This document shows positions 17,348-27,341 of a stretch of 64,000 nucleotides of DNA, piece by piece (the stretch's first letter is position 1; every line of letters starts with the position of its first letter). Location of the stretch: the NCBI RefSeq assembly GCF_022230955.1, contig NZ_JAKKFI010000040.1, forward strand, positions 28,360 to 92,359, in the 5' to 3' direction. Below the pieces are notes generated by a model. The model had not been told where the DNA came from and made no database searches. It saw only the letters and a list, made by a program, of their open reading frames with translations. This DNA comes from Micromonospora cabrerizensis. GTDB taxonomy: Bacteria; Actinomycetota; Actinomycetes; Mycobacteriales; Micromonosporaceae. Position numbers and translations under genes: made by a program.

Positions 17348-17571
17348 GGGTCACCTCCCTGCGATCTTTCCTCGGCGGTGGTCCTCCCGGTCAGAGCGTC
17401 CCATTAACCCCGGGACCGGGAGTCGAAACCTGGCAGATCAGGAAGAGTCCGCGCGAGTGCCACCGACACTTGCGCCACGGCAATCGCAACCGGCACAGGT
17501 CACCCGAGTTCGACGATGATCGACAAGCCGCAGGTGGTATGACCAGGCCCGGGCGGGGGTACCGCTCAGGA

Positions 17572-18570
17572 ATGCCGCTGACCCGCACTCTCGACGATTC
17601 GACCGTGGTGATCACCGGCGCGTCCAGCGGGATCGGCACGGCGACCGCGTACGCCTTGGCCCGCCGGGGTGCTGCCGTCGTGCTGGCCGCTCGCAGCGAG
17701 CCGGCCCTCCGACAGGTCGCGCAACGCTGCCGGGAGTTGGGCGGCCAGGCGCTGGTCGTACCGACCGATGTGACCGATCTGGAGTCGGTGCGACGGCTGG
17801 CCGAGCGGGCGGCGGCCGAGTTCGGCCGGATCGACGCCTGGGTGAACAACGCCGCGGTGGGCGCGGTGGGCCTGTTCGACGAGATCCCGGTCGCCGAGTT
17901 CCGCCGGGTGCTGGAGGTCAACCTGCTCGGAACGGTGCACGGCATCAAGGCCGCCCTGCCCTACCTGGGGGCGGCCGGTGGCGGTGTGCTGGTCAACAAC
18001 GCCTCGGTGCTGGCCGAGGTGGCCATGCCGTACCAGTCGGCGTACAACGCCAGCAAGCACGGCATCCGCGGGTTGGCCGACACGGTCCGGCAGGAGCTGC
18101 GGGTCACCGGCCGCGGTCAGATCTCGGTCTGCACGGTGCTGCCGGCCACCATCGACACCCCGTTCTTCCGGCACACGGCCAATCACACCGGCCGGGAACT
18201 GGTGCCACCGCCTCCGATCTACCCGCCGGAGGTGGTCGCCGAGACCATCGTCCGGCTGCTGCGCCGGCCTCGCCGGGAGGCGTACGCCGGTGGCGCGGCC
18301 CGGTTGATCGGTCTGCAGTGGCGGCTGGCGCCCGCGTTGGTGGAACGCACCCTCGGCTGGTACCTCCAGCGCACGCAGTTCGGTCCGGGCGCCCGGGCGG
18401 ACAGCAGCGGCAACGTGTTCCAGGCCGACGCCCAGGCCCGCCGGGACGGCGGCTGGAACGGCCGACGACGTCAGTTGGTGCGGATGACCGCCGCGTTCGG
18501 TCTCGCCGCCGCCGGCACCGCCGTCGGCACCATGGCGGCCATCAACCGCCGGTCCCGGTCGGTCCGCTGA
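17572..18570 (+). CDS. Short-chain dehydrogenase/reductase with C-terminal hydrophobic tail
   Basis: A 332-aa SDR. The Rossmann motif is VITGASSGIGTATAYAL (T-G-x3-G-x-G), followed by NNAAVG, the active-site serine in LVNNASVLAE, and Y-x3-K as YNASKHG. The C-terminus adds a hydrophobic stretch (AFGLAAAGTAVGTMAAI) that may anchor it to the membrane. The ATG at 17572 is preferred; ATG 17539 is possible. The stop overlaps an ATG of the STAS gene frame (TGATG), so coupling is possible. Confidence 0.88.
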   Translation: MPLTRTLDDSTVVITGASSGIGTATAYALARRGAAVVLAARSEPALRQVAQRCRELGGQALVVPTDVTDLESVRRLAERAAAEFGRIDAWVNNAAVGAVGLFDEIPVAEFRRVLEVNLLGTVHGIKAALPYLGAAGGGVLVNNASVLAEVAMPYQSAYNASKHGIRGLADTVRQELRVTGRGQISVCTVLPATIDTPFFRHTANHTGRELVPPPPIYPPEVVAETIVRLLRRPRREAYAGGAARLIGLQWRLAPALVERTLGWYLQRTQFGPGARADSSGNVFQADAQARRDGGWNGRRRQLVRMTAAFGLAAAGTAVGTMAAINRRSRSVR

Positions 18571-18629
18571 TGACCGGCATCGACCGCCCGAATGCGCGAA
18601 CGGTGACTGACGCGCACAATGAGGCGATC

Positions 18630-19379
18630 ATGTCGAACTGTCTCGTGGAAATCGACGAGTCGTCGGCGGTGGTCCGGCTGACCGGTGTGCTCGACGCCGC
18701 CGGAGCCGAGGCGGTACGCGGCGCGCTGCTTGCCAGACTCTCGGACCGGCCGGGCCCGGTGGTGGCCGACGTGACCGGGCTGCGCATCGTCGACGAGGTC
18801 GGGCGGGGCGTCTTCGCCGAGGTTCGCCGGGAGGTGGCCGACTGGCCTGCCGCGGATCTGCTGCTGTGTGACCCGGCGGTCCAGGTGGGCGTCGGAGCGC
18901 CGGCCCGGCAGACCGTGGAGGCCGGTGTGCCGGTCTGGCCGACGGTGGACGGCGCGCTCGCCGCGCTCGCGGCGACGCCGCTGGCGGCGGTGCTCTCCGC
19001 CGACCTGGCCCCGGCGGTGGGAGCTGCCCGGCAGGCCCGCGAGCTGGTCACCACCGGCTGCCAGCGCTGGGGCATGTCGATGCTGGTCGACCCGGCCTGC
19101 ATCGCGATCACCGAGATGGTGAACAACGTCGTGGCGCACGCCCGGACCCCAATGACGGTGCGGCTCGCTCCTCAGGACAGCACCCTGCACCTGGCGGTCC
19201 GCGACCACTCCCCGCGTCGCCCGACGTTCGCCGGGGTGTCCCCGCCGAACCGGGCCGGCGGCCGGGGCCTGCTGCTGATCGACACGGTGGCTCGCCGATG
19301 GGGCAGCAGCGCGATACCGGACGGCAAGGTCGTCTGGTGCGTCCTGCACCCGGACGACGAGGTCGCCCACCTCGGCTGA
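18630..19379 (+). CDS. STAS-like/HATPase fusion anti-sigma-type regulator
   Basis: A 249-aa protein. Residues about 1-95 resemble a STAS domain (SSAVVRLTGVLDAAGAEAVR, VVADVTGLRIVD). Residues about 125-245 form an SpoIIAB-like ATPase with N-box ITEMVNNVVAHA and G-box RAGGRGLLLID. It therefore joins in one chain the two domain types that normally antagonise each other in partner-switching control of sigma factors. No sigma gene is adjacent. ATG 18630 has GAGG at good spacing; ATG 18570 overlapping the SDR stop is an alternative. Confidence 0.8.
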   Translation: MSNCLVEIDESSAVVRLTGVLDAAGAEAVRGALLARLSDRPGPVVADVTGLRIVDEVGRGVFAEVRREVADWPAADLLLCDPAVQVGVGAPARQTVEAGVPVWPTVDGALAALAATPLAAVLSADLAPAVGAARQARELVTTGCQRWGMSMLVDPACIAITEMVNNVVAHARTPMTVRLAPQDSTLHLAVRDHSPRRPTFAGVSPPNRAGGRGLLLIDTVARRWGSSAIPDGKVVWCVLHPDDEVAHLG

Positions 19380-19467
19380 CGGGCGTTTCGCCGCCGCTGT
19401 CGTTTTCGCCACCGCACAGCCTGCGGTGCTCCGGTTATGGCGGGAGGGCAGCGGGTAGTGATCAGAC

Positions 19468-20040
19468 ATGCGCGACAACGAGTACCCGACCCCCGTGTCC
19501 GACACCGAGGCGCAAGGCCTGCCCGACACCGCCGATGACGACTCGACCGCCAACGACGACGTCCTCACCGGGCGCGAGGCGGACGGCCCGGACCCGGCCC
19601 AACTGCCCGGCGACCGTACGCCGGTGGCGGTGGACCGGTTCGGGACGACCGCCGAGGAGCAGCTCGACGGTGAGTCGTTGGACTACAAGCTCGACCGGGA
19701 GGTCTACGAACGCCCGGCCGACGACCCGCTGGCCGGGACGATCGACCCGAAGATCGCCTTCGAGGCGGACAATCTGGAAGCCGCGGCGGAGGCCCAGCTG
19801 GACGCCGACGTGATGGATCCCGGGCCCACCTCGGACCCGAACTCACCGGTCTCCCTCTACGACCACGGTCAGCTCGGCACGGTGGCCGACGCCACGGTCG
19901 GCCGGCTGGTCGAGCCGGACGAGGGCGCGCACACCGACCAGGAGACCGACTCGGTGGCGTACGACGCCGGATCGGCTGGGGGCGGGGCGACCGCCGAGGA
20001 GTTGGCCATCCACGAGACGGAGCCGCCGCGCTCGGTCTGA
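19468..20040 (+). CDS. DUF5709 family acidic protein
   Basis: A 190-aa very acidic, proline-rich soluble protein. The C-terminal GRLVEPDEGAHTDQETDSVA and GGGATAEELAIHE segments are the DUF5709 hallmark, a family found in actinomycetes with unknown function. The rest is repetitive Asp/Glu-Pro sequence with no hydrophobic core and is probably disordered. It ends 6 bp from the converging MacR-type regulator. Confidence 0.85.
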   Translation: MRDNEYPTPVSDTEAQGLPDTADDDSTANDDVLTGREADGPDPAQLPGDRTPVAVDRFGTTAEEQLDGESLDYKLDREVYERPADDPLAGTIDPKIAFEADNLEAAAEAQLDADVMDPGPTSDPNSPVSLYDHGQLGTVADATVGRLVEPDEGAHTDQETDSVAYDAGSAGGGATAEELAIHETEPPRSV

Positions 20041-20046
20041 CCCCGG

Positions 20047-20718
20047 TCAGTCGTCCAGGCCGCGTTCGATGGCGTACCGGGTCAGCTCGACCCGGTTGTG
20101 CAGTTGCAGCTTGCCCAGGGTGTTCTGCACGTGGTTCTGCACCGTGCGGTGCGACAACCCGAGCCGCTGCGCGATCTGCTTGTACGACAGCCCCCTCGCC
20201 ACCTGCCGCAGCACCTCCGTCTCGCGCTCGGTGAGCCGGGGCGTCGCGGGCTGCCCGTCCCCGGCCGGGTCGGTCGGTTGCCCCGGCCGGGCGGCCAGCC
20301 GGCGGTACTCGCCGAGCACGAGCCCGGCCAGGCCGGGGGTGAAGACCGCCTCGCCGGCCGCGGTTCGGCGGACCGCGTCGAGGAACTCGGCGGGTGCGGT
20401 GGACTTCACCAGGTAACCGGTGGCCCCCGCCTTGACCGCGTCCAGCACGCTCTGCTGTTCACCGCTGGCGCTGAGCATCAGCACCCGCACGTCGGGCAGT
20501 GCCGCACGCAGACCCAGGATCACCTCGACGCCGGAGATGTCCGGTAGTTGCAGGTCGAGGACGACCACGTCGGGCCGCGCGGCGGCGGCGACCCGGACGG
20601 CCTGCCGCCCCTCGCCGCTGGTCGCCACGACCAAGAAGCCCGCCTCGGTGAGGTCGCGGGCCACACCCTCGCGCCACATCGGATGGTCGTCGACCACCAT
20701 CACCCGCGTCGCGTTCAC
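20047..20718 (-). CDS. NarL/LuxR-type response regulator (MacR-like)
   Basis: A 223-aa regulator. The receiver domain has the acidic pair VVDDHP, phospho-acceptor Asp in VVVLDLQLPDISG and a Lys in LVKST. The C-terminal LuxR HTH reads LTERETEVLRQVARGLSYK with the recognition helix HRTVQNHVQNTL. Its ATG overlaps the kinase stop by 4 nt (ATGA), so the two form a coupled pair. Confidence 0.93.
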   Translation of the reverse strand: MNATRVMVVDDHPMWREGVARDLTEAGFLVVATSGEGRQAVRVAAAARPDVVVLDLQLPDISGVEVILGLRAALPDVRVLMLSASGEQQSVLDAVKAGATGYLVKSTAPAEFLDAVRRTAAGEAVFTPGLAGLVLGEYRRLAARPGQPTDPAGDGQPATPRLTERETEVLRQVARGLSYKQIAQRLGLSHRTVQNHVQNTLGKLQLHNRVELTRYAIERGLDD

Positions 20719-21857
20719 CGCTGCGCCCTCGGCACGGTCAGCTCGATCTCGGTGCCGGCGTCGGGGGCGGACACGATCCGGACCGTTCCGCCCACGTCGG
20801 CCACCCGACCCTGGATCGACTGGCTCACGCCGAGCCGGCCCTGTGCGGCCGCCTCGGTCAACCGGCCGTCCGGGATGCCCGGCCCCTCGTCGCGGATCGA
20901 CACGGTCACCGTCGCCCCCTCATCCTCGATCAACACCCAGGCCCGCCCGCTGGCGTGCCGCCCCACGTTGTCCAGGGCCGCGCCGGTCGCGGCGGCCAAC
21001 TCCCCGGCCACCCGCCGAGGCAGCGGCACCGGGGTGGCCGGGGCGGAGAGCACCACTGCCGCCGAGGCGTACCGGCCGAGCAGCGCCCGCAGGTCGACCG
21101 CCGCGGCCTCGCCGCCGTCGGGCAGCACGGCAGCGGTCGCCGGGCTGGTGCCGGCGATCAGGGCCCGCAACGCGACCTCCTGCTCGCCGGCCAACCGGGC
21201 CAGCTCGCCGGCCTCGCCGGGCAGGTCGGCGCCCCGCCGCTGCACCATTGCCAGCACCTGGAGCACCGAGTCGTGGATGCCCCGGGCCAGCCGCTCCCGC
21301 TCGCGGGTGGCGGCCTCCAACTCCACCGCGCGTTGCAGCCGTGCCTCGGCGCTCGCCGCGAGCCGGGACACGTGTCCGACCACCACTCCGGCGAGCAGCA
21401 TCAGGATCACCCCGGTGAACGAGGACTGGCCGATCCGCTCCCGGGTGATCAGATCCGCGCCGGCGACCAGCAGCGCGGCGATGGTGCCCCGCCGCCGACC
21501 GCCGGAGACGGCCCAGGCCAGCACCGGGCCGGCCATCCAGGCGACCCCCATGGTGGGTACGCCGGTGGCGAGCGCCGCCCGACCGACCACCCACGGGGTT
21601 GCCGACACGATGGCCAGCACGACCCCGAGGTCGGCCAGGAGCAGCGGCCAGCGCCGCCAGGCCGGCCGGGCGTACCCGACCGCGGTCGCGGCGGTCCAGG
21701 CGGCCATCACCAGGATCAGGGCGCCGACGGCGTACGGGTGGTCGTACCGGTCGGCGTCGCGCACCGCGAGCACGCAGACGTACGCCAGGGACGCCAGCCG
21801 GAACACCGCCAGCGCACGCCACAGCGGCACCTCGAATCCACCCGGCGGCGACGACAT
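20715..21857 (-). CDS. Membrane sensor histidine kinase, MacS-like (DUF5931)
   Basis: A 380-aa kinase. The N-terminal 165 residues contain about five to six membrane helices typical of the DUF5931 input domain. A HisKA_3 helix with the phosphorylated His in RERLARGIHDSVLQVLAMV follows, then an HATPase (G-box IRDEGPGIPDGRL). MacRS pairs control membrane and surface functions in Streptomyces; the signal here is unknown. The ATG at 21857 is used because upstream sequence is not similar to kinases. Confidence 0.9.
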   Translation of the reverse strand: MSSPPGGFEVPLWRALAVFRLASLAYVCVLAVRDADRYDHPYAVGALILVMAAWTAATAVGYARPAWRRWPLLLADLGVVLAIVSATPWVVGRAALATGVPTMGVAWMAGPVLAWAVSGGRRRGTIAALLVAGADLITRERIGQSSFTGVILMLLAGVVVGHVSRLAASAEARLQRAVELEAATRERERLARGIHDSVLQVLAMVQRRGADLPGEAGELARLAGEQEVALRALIAGTSPATAAVLPDGGEAAAVDLRALLGRYASAAVVLSAPATPVPLPRRVAGELAAATGAALDNVGRHASGRAWVLIEDEGATVTVSIRDEGPGIPDGRLTEAAAQGRLGVSQSIQGRVADVGGTVRIVSAPDAGTEIELTVPRAQR

Positions 21858-21977
21858 GGCGGTCAGGATGCCACAACCGGTCGAGCCGCACGGCGAGCAG
21901 CGAGTGCGGTTCGGGAAACCCTGACGTACGGTGGAAAAGCCGCGAAATACTCCGAGATCCGCCGCCGGGACGGGCCC

Positions 21978-22433
21978 ATGACGAACGCAGATCCGCACGC
22001 ACCGCGTACGGTTGTGCCCATCGAACCTGCCCTCCTGATCGCCGACGCCTTCGACCAGGCCCAGGTGACCGAGATTCGACACTCGGTCACCTCATGCGCG
22101 CATGCCTGCGGACTCACCGGTCAACGGCTGGACGACTTCGTGCTCGCGATCAACGAGTTGATCACCAATGCGGTCCGACACGGTGGCGGGCGTGGATGGC
22201 TGCGACTCTGGCACGAGTCCGACCTGCTGGTCTGCGAGGTGGCCGACCACGGGCACGGCATCAGCCCGCAGCGGCTGGGTGACCGCAGTCGGCCGGCACC
22301 GGACACCGCCGGCGGTTGGGGCCTCTGGCTGGCCCGCGAGCTGACCGACGCCATGGAGGTCGTCTCCACCGCCGCCGGCACCACCGTCCGGGTCACCGCC
22401 GGCCTCGTCAGCCACGACCGCACCACGCGCTGA
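21978..22433 (+). CDS. Anti-sigma-type ATP-binding protein (HATPase_c_2)
   Basis: A 151-aa serine kinase-like protein of the RsbW/SpoIIAB superfamily. The N-box is VLAINELITNAVRHGG, and the G1 and G2 boxes are VADHGHGI and TAGGWGLWLARELTD. It is standalone and divergent from macS. No sigma or anti-anti-sigma gene adjoins it, so its partner is elsewhere; the STAS-HATPase protein 2.6 kb upstream is of the same superfamily. Confidence 0.87.
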   Translation: MTNADPHAPRTVVPIEPALLIADAFDQAQVTEIRHSVTSCAHACGLTGQRLDDFVLAINELITNAVRHGGGRGWLRLWHESDLLVCEVADHGHGISPQRLGDRSRPAPDTAGGWGLWLARELTDAMEVVSTAAGTTVRVTAGLVSHDRTTR

Positions 22434-22496
22434 TCCCTCCCGCAGCCGCGCCGCGGGACAGGGAAACGGCTGCGGCGTGCGGTTGCCATCGGCGGC

Positions 22497-23435
22497 TCAG
22501 GCGAACAGCGCCGAGACGGACTCCCCGTTGTGGATCCGGCGCATCGCCTCGGACAGGGCAGGCGCCACCGACAGAACCTGCAACTTCGGCACCCGCTTGG
22601 CGTCCGCGATGGGCACCGTGTTGGTGCAGACGATCTCCAGGACGCCGTCCTGGTCGCTGAGCCGCTGGAGGGCGTCGCCGGAGAAGAGGCCGTGCGTGCA
22701 GGCCAGCCGGATCGACCGGACCTTCAGGCCCCGCAGGTGCTCCATCAACTCGACAACCGTGCTGCCCTTGGCGATCTCGTCGTCCAGCACGATGACGTCC
22801 CGGTCGGTCACCTCGCCGATCACTGCGCTGATCTTGACCAGGTCGTCACTGAACCGCTGCTTCGCACCGGCCGCGACCGGCGTGCCGAGCAACCGGGCGA
22901 AGGCCGCCGCCTCCTTGGCGTTGCCGAGGTCGGGCGAGACCACCACGGTGTTGCTCAGGTCGTAGCGCCGGAAGTGGGTGGCCAGTTCCCGCAGCGCGTG
23001 CAGGTGATCCACCGGGACGCTGAAGAAGCCGTGCACCTGCGGCGAGTGCAGGGTCATCGCGAGCACCCGGTCCGCCCCGGCCGACACCAGCAGATCCGCG
23101 ACGAGCCGGGCGCCGATCGAGATGCGCGGCGCGTCCTTCTTGTCGGATCGGGCGTACGCGTAGTGCGGCAGCACCACGGTGATCCGGCCGGCCGAGGCGC
23201 CCCGCGCCGCGTCGATCATCAGCAGCAGCTCGACCAGGTTCTCCTGCACCGGCGGCACCAACGGCTGGATCAGGAACACGTCCCGCTCCCGGCAGTTGGC
23301 CTGCAACTGCACTTCCAGACAGTCGTTCGCGAATCGGGAGACCCGCACCGGGTGCAGCGGCACCCCGAGGTGGGCACAGATCTCGGCAGCCAGGTCGGGA
23401 TGGGCAGTTCCACTGAAAACGGCGATGTCGCGCAC
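22497..23435 (-). CDS. prs: Ribose-phosphate diphosphokinase (divergent)
   Basis: A 312-aa PRPP synthase that would make PRPP from ribose-5-phosphate and ATP. Family features are [26 protein letters not shown] and a phosphoribosyl loop [17 protein letters not shown]. The loop carries AKGST where most enzymes have D-T-x-G-T, and the N-terminal SDGE-like motif reads [10 protein letters not shown]. It may therefore be a paralogue with altered regulation. The GTG at 23435 is supported because similarity begins at [16 protein letters not shown]. It is divergent from glpK. Confidence 0.87.
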   Translation of the reverse strand: MRDIAVFSGTAHPDLAAEICAHLGVPLHPVRVSRFANDCLEVQLQANCRERDVFLIQPLVPPVQENLVELLLMIDAARGASAGRITVVLPHYAYARSDKKDAPRISIGARLVADLLVSAGADRVLAMTLHSPQVHGFFSVPVDHLHALRELATHFRRYDLSNTVVVSPDLGNAKEAAAFARLLGTPVAAGAKQRFSDDLVKISAVIGEVTDRDVIVLDDEIAKGSTVVELMEHLRGLKVRSIRLACTHGLFSGDALQRLSDQDGVLEIVCTNTVPIADAKRVPKLQVLSVAPALSEAMRRIHNGESVSALFA

Positions 23436-23524
23436 GTTCGCACATCGTAGGCGACGCGGACGGCCGGGGACGGCGGCGGGCCGCAACCGGCCGTGACGCC
23501 TGTCGCACCGAACGCCGGTCCGGG

Positions 23525-23536
23525 TACGGTGCTGCG
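23525..23536 (+). promoter_or_regulatory. Leaderless-type -10 of glpK
   Basis: TACGGT (23525-23530) is 6 nt before the glpK GTG and there is no ribosome site, which indicates a leaderless message. Confidence 0.55.
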
Positions 23537-25021
23537 GTGACCCCCCAGTACGTCGCCGCCATCGACCAGGGCACCACCTCGTCGCGGTGCATCGTCTTCG
23601 ACTCCGCCGGGGACATCGTCGCCGTGGCCCAGCGCGAGCACCGGCAGATCTTCCCCCGACCGGGCTGGGTGGAACACGACGCCGAGGAGATCTGGGACAA
23701 CGTCCAGCAGGTGGTGTCCGAGGCGCTGCGGGCCGCCGGCACCGACACCGCCGGCCTGGCCGCCGTCGGCATCACCAACCAGCGGGAGACCACCGTCGTC
23801 TGGGACCGGGCCACCGGTCGCCCGGTGGCCAACGCCATCGTCTGGCAGGACACCCGCACCGGGCCGCTGCTGCGCGAACTGGCCTCGGCGTACGGCGAGG
23901 AGCGGTTCCGGTCCCGCACCGGCCTGCCGCTGGCCACCTACTTCGCCGGCCCGAAGCTGCGCTGGCTGCTGGACGAGGTCGACGGCCTGCGCGAGCGCGC
24001 GGAGCGCGGCGAGGTGCTCTTCGGCACCATGGACAGCTGGCTGATCTGGAAGCTGACCGGCGAGCACGTCACCGACGTGACCAACGCCAGCCGGACCATG
24101 CTGATGGACCTCACCACCCTCGACTGGGCCCCGGACCTGCTGGACGCGATGGGCGTCCCGGCGGCGATGCTGCCGCAGATCCGCTGCTCCGCCGAGGTGT
24201 ACGGCACCGCCACCGGCGTGCTGGCCGGGGTGCCGGTGGCCAGCGCGCTCGGTGACCAGCAGGCCGCCCTGTTCGGGCAGACCTGCTTCCAGCCGGGCGA
24301 GGCGAAGTGCACCTACGGCACCGGGAGCTTCCTGCTGCTCAACACCGGTGCCACCCCGGTGCCGTCGACGCACGGCCTGCTCACCACGGTGGCCTACCGG
24401 ATCGAGGGGCAACCACCGGCGTACGCCCTGGAGGGCGCCATCGCGGTCACCGGCTCGCTGGTGCAGTGGCTGCGCGACAACCTCGGGTTGATCTCCACGG
24501 CGGCGGAGGTGGAGGAGTTGGCCCGCACCGTCGACGACAACGGCGGCTGCTACGTGGTGCCGGCGTTCTCCGGGCTGTTCGCCCCGCACTGGCGCACCGA
24601 CGCCCGTGGCGTGATCGCCGGTCTGACCGGCTACATCACCAAGGGGCACCTGGCGCGGGCTGCCCTGGAAGCGTCGGCCTGGCAGACCCGCGAGGTGGTC
24701 GACGCGATGGACGCCGACTCCGACGTGGCGCTGCGGCGACTCCGGGTGGACGGCGGGATGACCGCGAACGGGCTGCTCATGCAGTTCCTCGCCGACGTGC
24801 TCGACGTGCCGGTGGTCCGGTCCCGGATCACCGAGACCACCTGTCTGGGCGCCGCGTACGCGGCCGGCCTGGCGGTCGGCTTCTGGCCGGATCTGGCCAC
24901 CCTGCGGGCGCAGTGGCGCTCCGACGCGCAGTGGGAGTCGACCATGGCCCCGGAGCTGCGCGACCGGGAGCTGCACAACTGGCGCAAGGCAGTGCAGCGC
25001 ACGCTCGACTGGGTGGAGTGA
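23537..25021 (+). CDS. glpK: Glycerol kinase
   Basis: A 494-aa FGGY kinase that phosphorylates glycerol to glycerol-3-phosphate. The ATP/phosphate-1 motif is [13 protein letters not shown] at the N-terminus, with [13 protein letters not shown], the substrate segment ASRTMLMDL and [11 protein letters not shown] typical of GlpK. Length is normal (about 500). No glpF or glpD lies nearby. It converges with purC, 15 bp between stops. Confidence 0.95.
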   Translation: MTPQYVAAIDQGTTSSRCIVFDSAGDIVAVAQREHRQIFPRPGWVEHDAEEIWDNVQQVVSEALRAAGTDTAGLAAVGITNQRETTVVWDRATGRPVANAIVWQDTRTGPLLRELASAYGEERFRSRTGLPLATYFAGPKLRWLLDEVDGLRERAERGEVLFGTMDSWLIWKLTGEHVTDVTNASRTMLMDLTTLDWAPDLLDAMGVPAAMLPQIRCSAEVYGTATGVLAGVPVASALGDQQAALFGQTCFQPGEAKCTYGTGSFLLLNTGATPVPSTHGLLTTVAYRIEGQPPAYALEGAIAVTGSLVQWLRDNLGLISTAAEVEELARTVDDNGGCYVVPAFSGLFAPHWRTDARGVIAGLTGYITKGHLARAALEASAWQTREVVDAMDADSDVALRRLRVDGGMTANGLLMQFLADVLDVPVVRSRITETTCLGAAYAAGLAVGFWPDLATLRAQWRSDAQWESTMAPELRDRELHNWRKAVQRTLDWVE

Positions 25022-25036
25022 GCGCCGACGCGGCGG

Positions 25037-25894
25037 TCAGCTCCAGCGGTTGCCGGTGAGCTTCTCGTACACCTCGACGTAGCGGGCGCGGGTCGCCTCG
25101 ACGACCTCGTCGGGCACGTCCGGGGCGGGGGCCTGCTTGTCCCAGCCGCTGCCGGTGGCCCAGTCCCGCACGTACTGCTTGTCGTAGGAGAACTGCACCC
25201 GGCCCGGCTGGTACGACTCGGCGGGCCAGAACCGCGACGAGTCGGAGGTGAGCAGCTCGTCGCCGAGGACCAGGGTGCCGTCCGGTGCCCAGCCCAGCTC
25301 GATCTTGGTGTCGGCGACCAGGATGCCCCGGTCGGCGGCCAGCTCGGCGCCGCGCCGGTAGACGTCGATGGTGATCTGCCGCAGTCGCTCGGCAGTGGCC
25401 TCGCCCACCTTGTCCACCACGTCGTCGTACGTGATCGGCTCGTCGTGCTCGCCCACCGGTGCCTTGCTCGACGGCGTGAAGATCGGCTCGGGCAGGATCG
25501 ACGCCTCGCCGAGCCCTCGCGGCAGGGTCACGCCGGACACCGCGCCGGTCTGCTCGTACTCCCGCAGGCCGCCGCCGGTGAGGTAACCCCGGGCCACGCA
25601 CTCGACCGGCACCATGTCCAGCCGCTGGCAGCGGATCGCCCGCCCGGCGAACTCGGCGGGCACGTCGGTTGCCGAGATGACGTGGTTCGGCACCAGGTCG
25701 GCGAGCTGCTCGAACCACCAGAGCGAGAGCGCGGTGAGCAGGCGACCCTTGTCCGGGATCGGCGTCGGCAGCGCCACGTCGTAGATCGAGATGCGGTCCG
25801 AGGCGACCAGGATCAGATCATCGCCGTCGGAGTAGACGTCCCGAACCTTGCCCGAGTGCAGAAGTTCCACGCGCCCTAGTACACCATGCGACAT
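25037..25894 (-). CDS. purC: SAICAR synthetase (phosphoribosylaminoimidazole-succinocarboxamide synthase)
   Basis: A 285-aa purine-pathway enzyme joining CAIR and aspartate. The ATP region is GKVRDVYSDGDDLILVASDR, with SIYDV, PVECVARGYLTGGG and the signature LVADTKIELG. The ATG at 25894 (MSHGVLGRVELLHSGK) is chosen because upstream frame residues show no similarity. No other pur gene is present. Confidence 0.95.
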   Translation of the reverse strand: MSHGVLGRVELLHSGKVRDVYSDGDDLILVASDRISIYDVALPTPIPDKGRLLTALSLWWFEQLADLVPNHVISATDVPAEFAGRAIRCQRLDMVPVECVARGYLTGGGLREYEQTGAVSGVTLPRGLGEASILPEPIFTPSSKAPVGEHDEPITYDDVVDKVGEATAERLRQITIDVYRRGAELAADRGILVADTKIELGWAPDGTLVLGDELLTSDSSRFWPAESYQPGRVQFSYDKQYVRDWATGSGWDKQAPAPDVPDEVVEATRARYVEVYEKLTGNRWS

Positions 25895-26009
25895 CGGGAG
25901 CCCTGATTCGACCACCCACGCCGGGGGGTGACCGGACGGACGTTGACACCTTCGTGCGCTGCCTGCGTGAATGGTCCGACCGCCGCCCTCGCAGGTCCAG
26001 GAGACCCCC

Positions 26010-27341
26010 GTGCCCGTTGTTCGACCCCCGTTCGACCGCCTCGGCGCCGACCCGGGCCGGCGCCGACTGCTGACCGCGCTGCTCGGCGCACCTCTGCTCG
26101 GCGCCGGTGGGCTGGCCGGGTGCAGCGACGACGCCGCCACGTCGACCCAGGACGGGCCGGTCGAGCTGTCGGTCTTCTGGTGGGGCGGCACCAGGCGGGC
26201 CGAGATCACCGAGAAGGTGCTGCGGCTCTACTCGGAACGCAACCCGCGGGTCACCTTCCGGGTCACCTGGCAGGGCGCCGACGGCTACTACGACCGCCTG
26301 GCCACCCAGGCGGCCGGCGGCAACGTACCGGACCTGATCCAGATCGACGACGCCATGCTGACCGAGTACGCCCAACGCCAGATCATTCTCGACCTCACCG
26401 ACCGGGTCGCCGACCACCGGCTGGATCTGCGGGGTCTGCCGGAGGGGCTGATCCGCTACGGCACGGTGGAGGGGCGGACGATGGGGGTGGCCTGCGGGCA
26501 GACCCACGCCGGTGTGGTCTTCAACCGGGAGTTGCTGCGGGAGCTACAGGTGCCCGAGCCGCGGGCCGGGATGAGCTGGGCCGAGTACCTCTCGTGGGCC
26601 GAGCAGGTCACCGAGGCCAGCGACGGCCAGGTGGCCGGCACCATGGACGGGTCCGGTGACTACCGGGCGCTCTGGCTCTGGCTGCGGTCGCAGGGCGGCG
26701 AGCTCTACCGCGGCAAGCAGCTCGGCTTCGGCGTGGAACAGCTGATCGCCTGGTTCGAGCTGTGGCAGCGGGCCCGCAGCGTGCGGGCCACCCCGGGTGC
26801 GGCGCTGGTCGAGCAGGCCGACAGCGGCGAGCCGTCCCGGCAACTGGTGGTGACCGGGTTGACCGCCGCGTCGTTCGCGTGGTCCCACCAACTGCCCGAG
26901 TTGCAGCGGCTCACCGAGGCCGAGCTGGGCATGGTCGGCTTGCCGGGGCCGACCGGTGCGCAGTGGGCACGCGCGTCGATGTTCTGGGCCGCGTTCCGGG
27001 GCACCCGCCACCCGGACACCGTCACCGACGTGATCAATTTCCTGACCACGAACGGCGAGGCCGGCACTGTCCTCGGGCACGAACGCGGCCTGAACGCCAG
27101 TCTCGCCGTCCGCCGCTATGCCGAGGGCAGCATCACCGATCCGGCCCAGCGGCGGGCCGCCGCGTTCGGCGCGGCCATCGCCGACCAGCTCGGGCCGGCC
27201 CCGGCGCCACCACCGAAGGGGCACGCCAAGGTGCGGACCCTGCTGGTCGCCACCGCGGAGAGCATCCGCGTCAAGCGGGCCGGCACGCGGGCGGCCACCT
27301 CGCGTTTCATCGCCCAGGCCAATGCCGCCCTGGCGGCCTGA
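26010..27341 (+). CDS. Extracellular solute-binding lipoprotein (carbohydrate-type)
   Basis: A 443-aa ABC-type solute-binding protein, family 1. The signal region DPGRRRLLTALLGA followed by GGLAGC shows twin arginines and a lipobox (L-A-G-C), so it is likely Tat-exported and lipid-anchored. The mature domain begins VELSVFWWGGTRR, as in sugar-binding proteins. The GTG at 26010 has AGGAG 7 nt upstream. No permease gene follows, so it is an orphan in this window. Confidence 0.88.
   Translation: MPVVRPPFDRLGADPGRRRLLTALLGAPLLGAGGLAGCSDDAATSTQDGPVELSVFWWGGTRRAEITEKVLRLYSERNPRVTFRVTWQGADGYYDRLATQAAGGNVPDLIQIDDAMLTEYAQRQIILDLTDRVADHRLDLRGLPEGLIRYGTVEGRTMGVACGQTHAGVVFNRELLRELQVPEPRAGMSWAEYLSWAEQVTEASDGQVAGTMDGSGDYRALWLWLRSQGGELYRGKQLGFGVEQLIAWFELWQRARSVRATPGAALVEQADSGEPSRQLVVTGLTAASFAWSHQLPELQRLTEAELGMVGLPGPTGAQWARASMFWAAFRGTRHPDTVTDVINFLTTNGEAGTVLGHERGLNASLAVRRYAEGSITDPAQRRAAAFGAAIADQLGPAPAPPPKGHAKVRTLLVATAESIRVKRAGTRAATSRFIAQANAALAA

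Noticed and set aside
14976..17354. 792-codon open frame on the minus strand
   Set aside because: It spans hisN, the DMT gene and the glycosyltransferase in other frames; its Arg/Gly/Ala composition is typical of an artefact.
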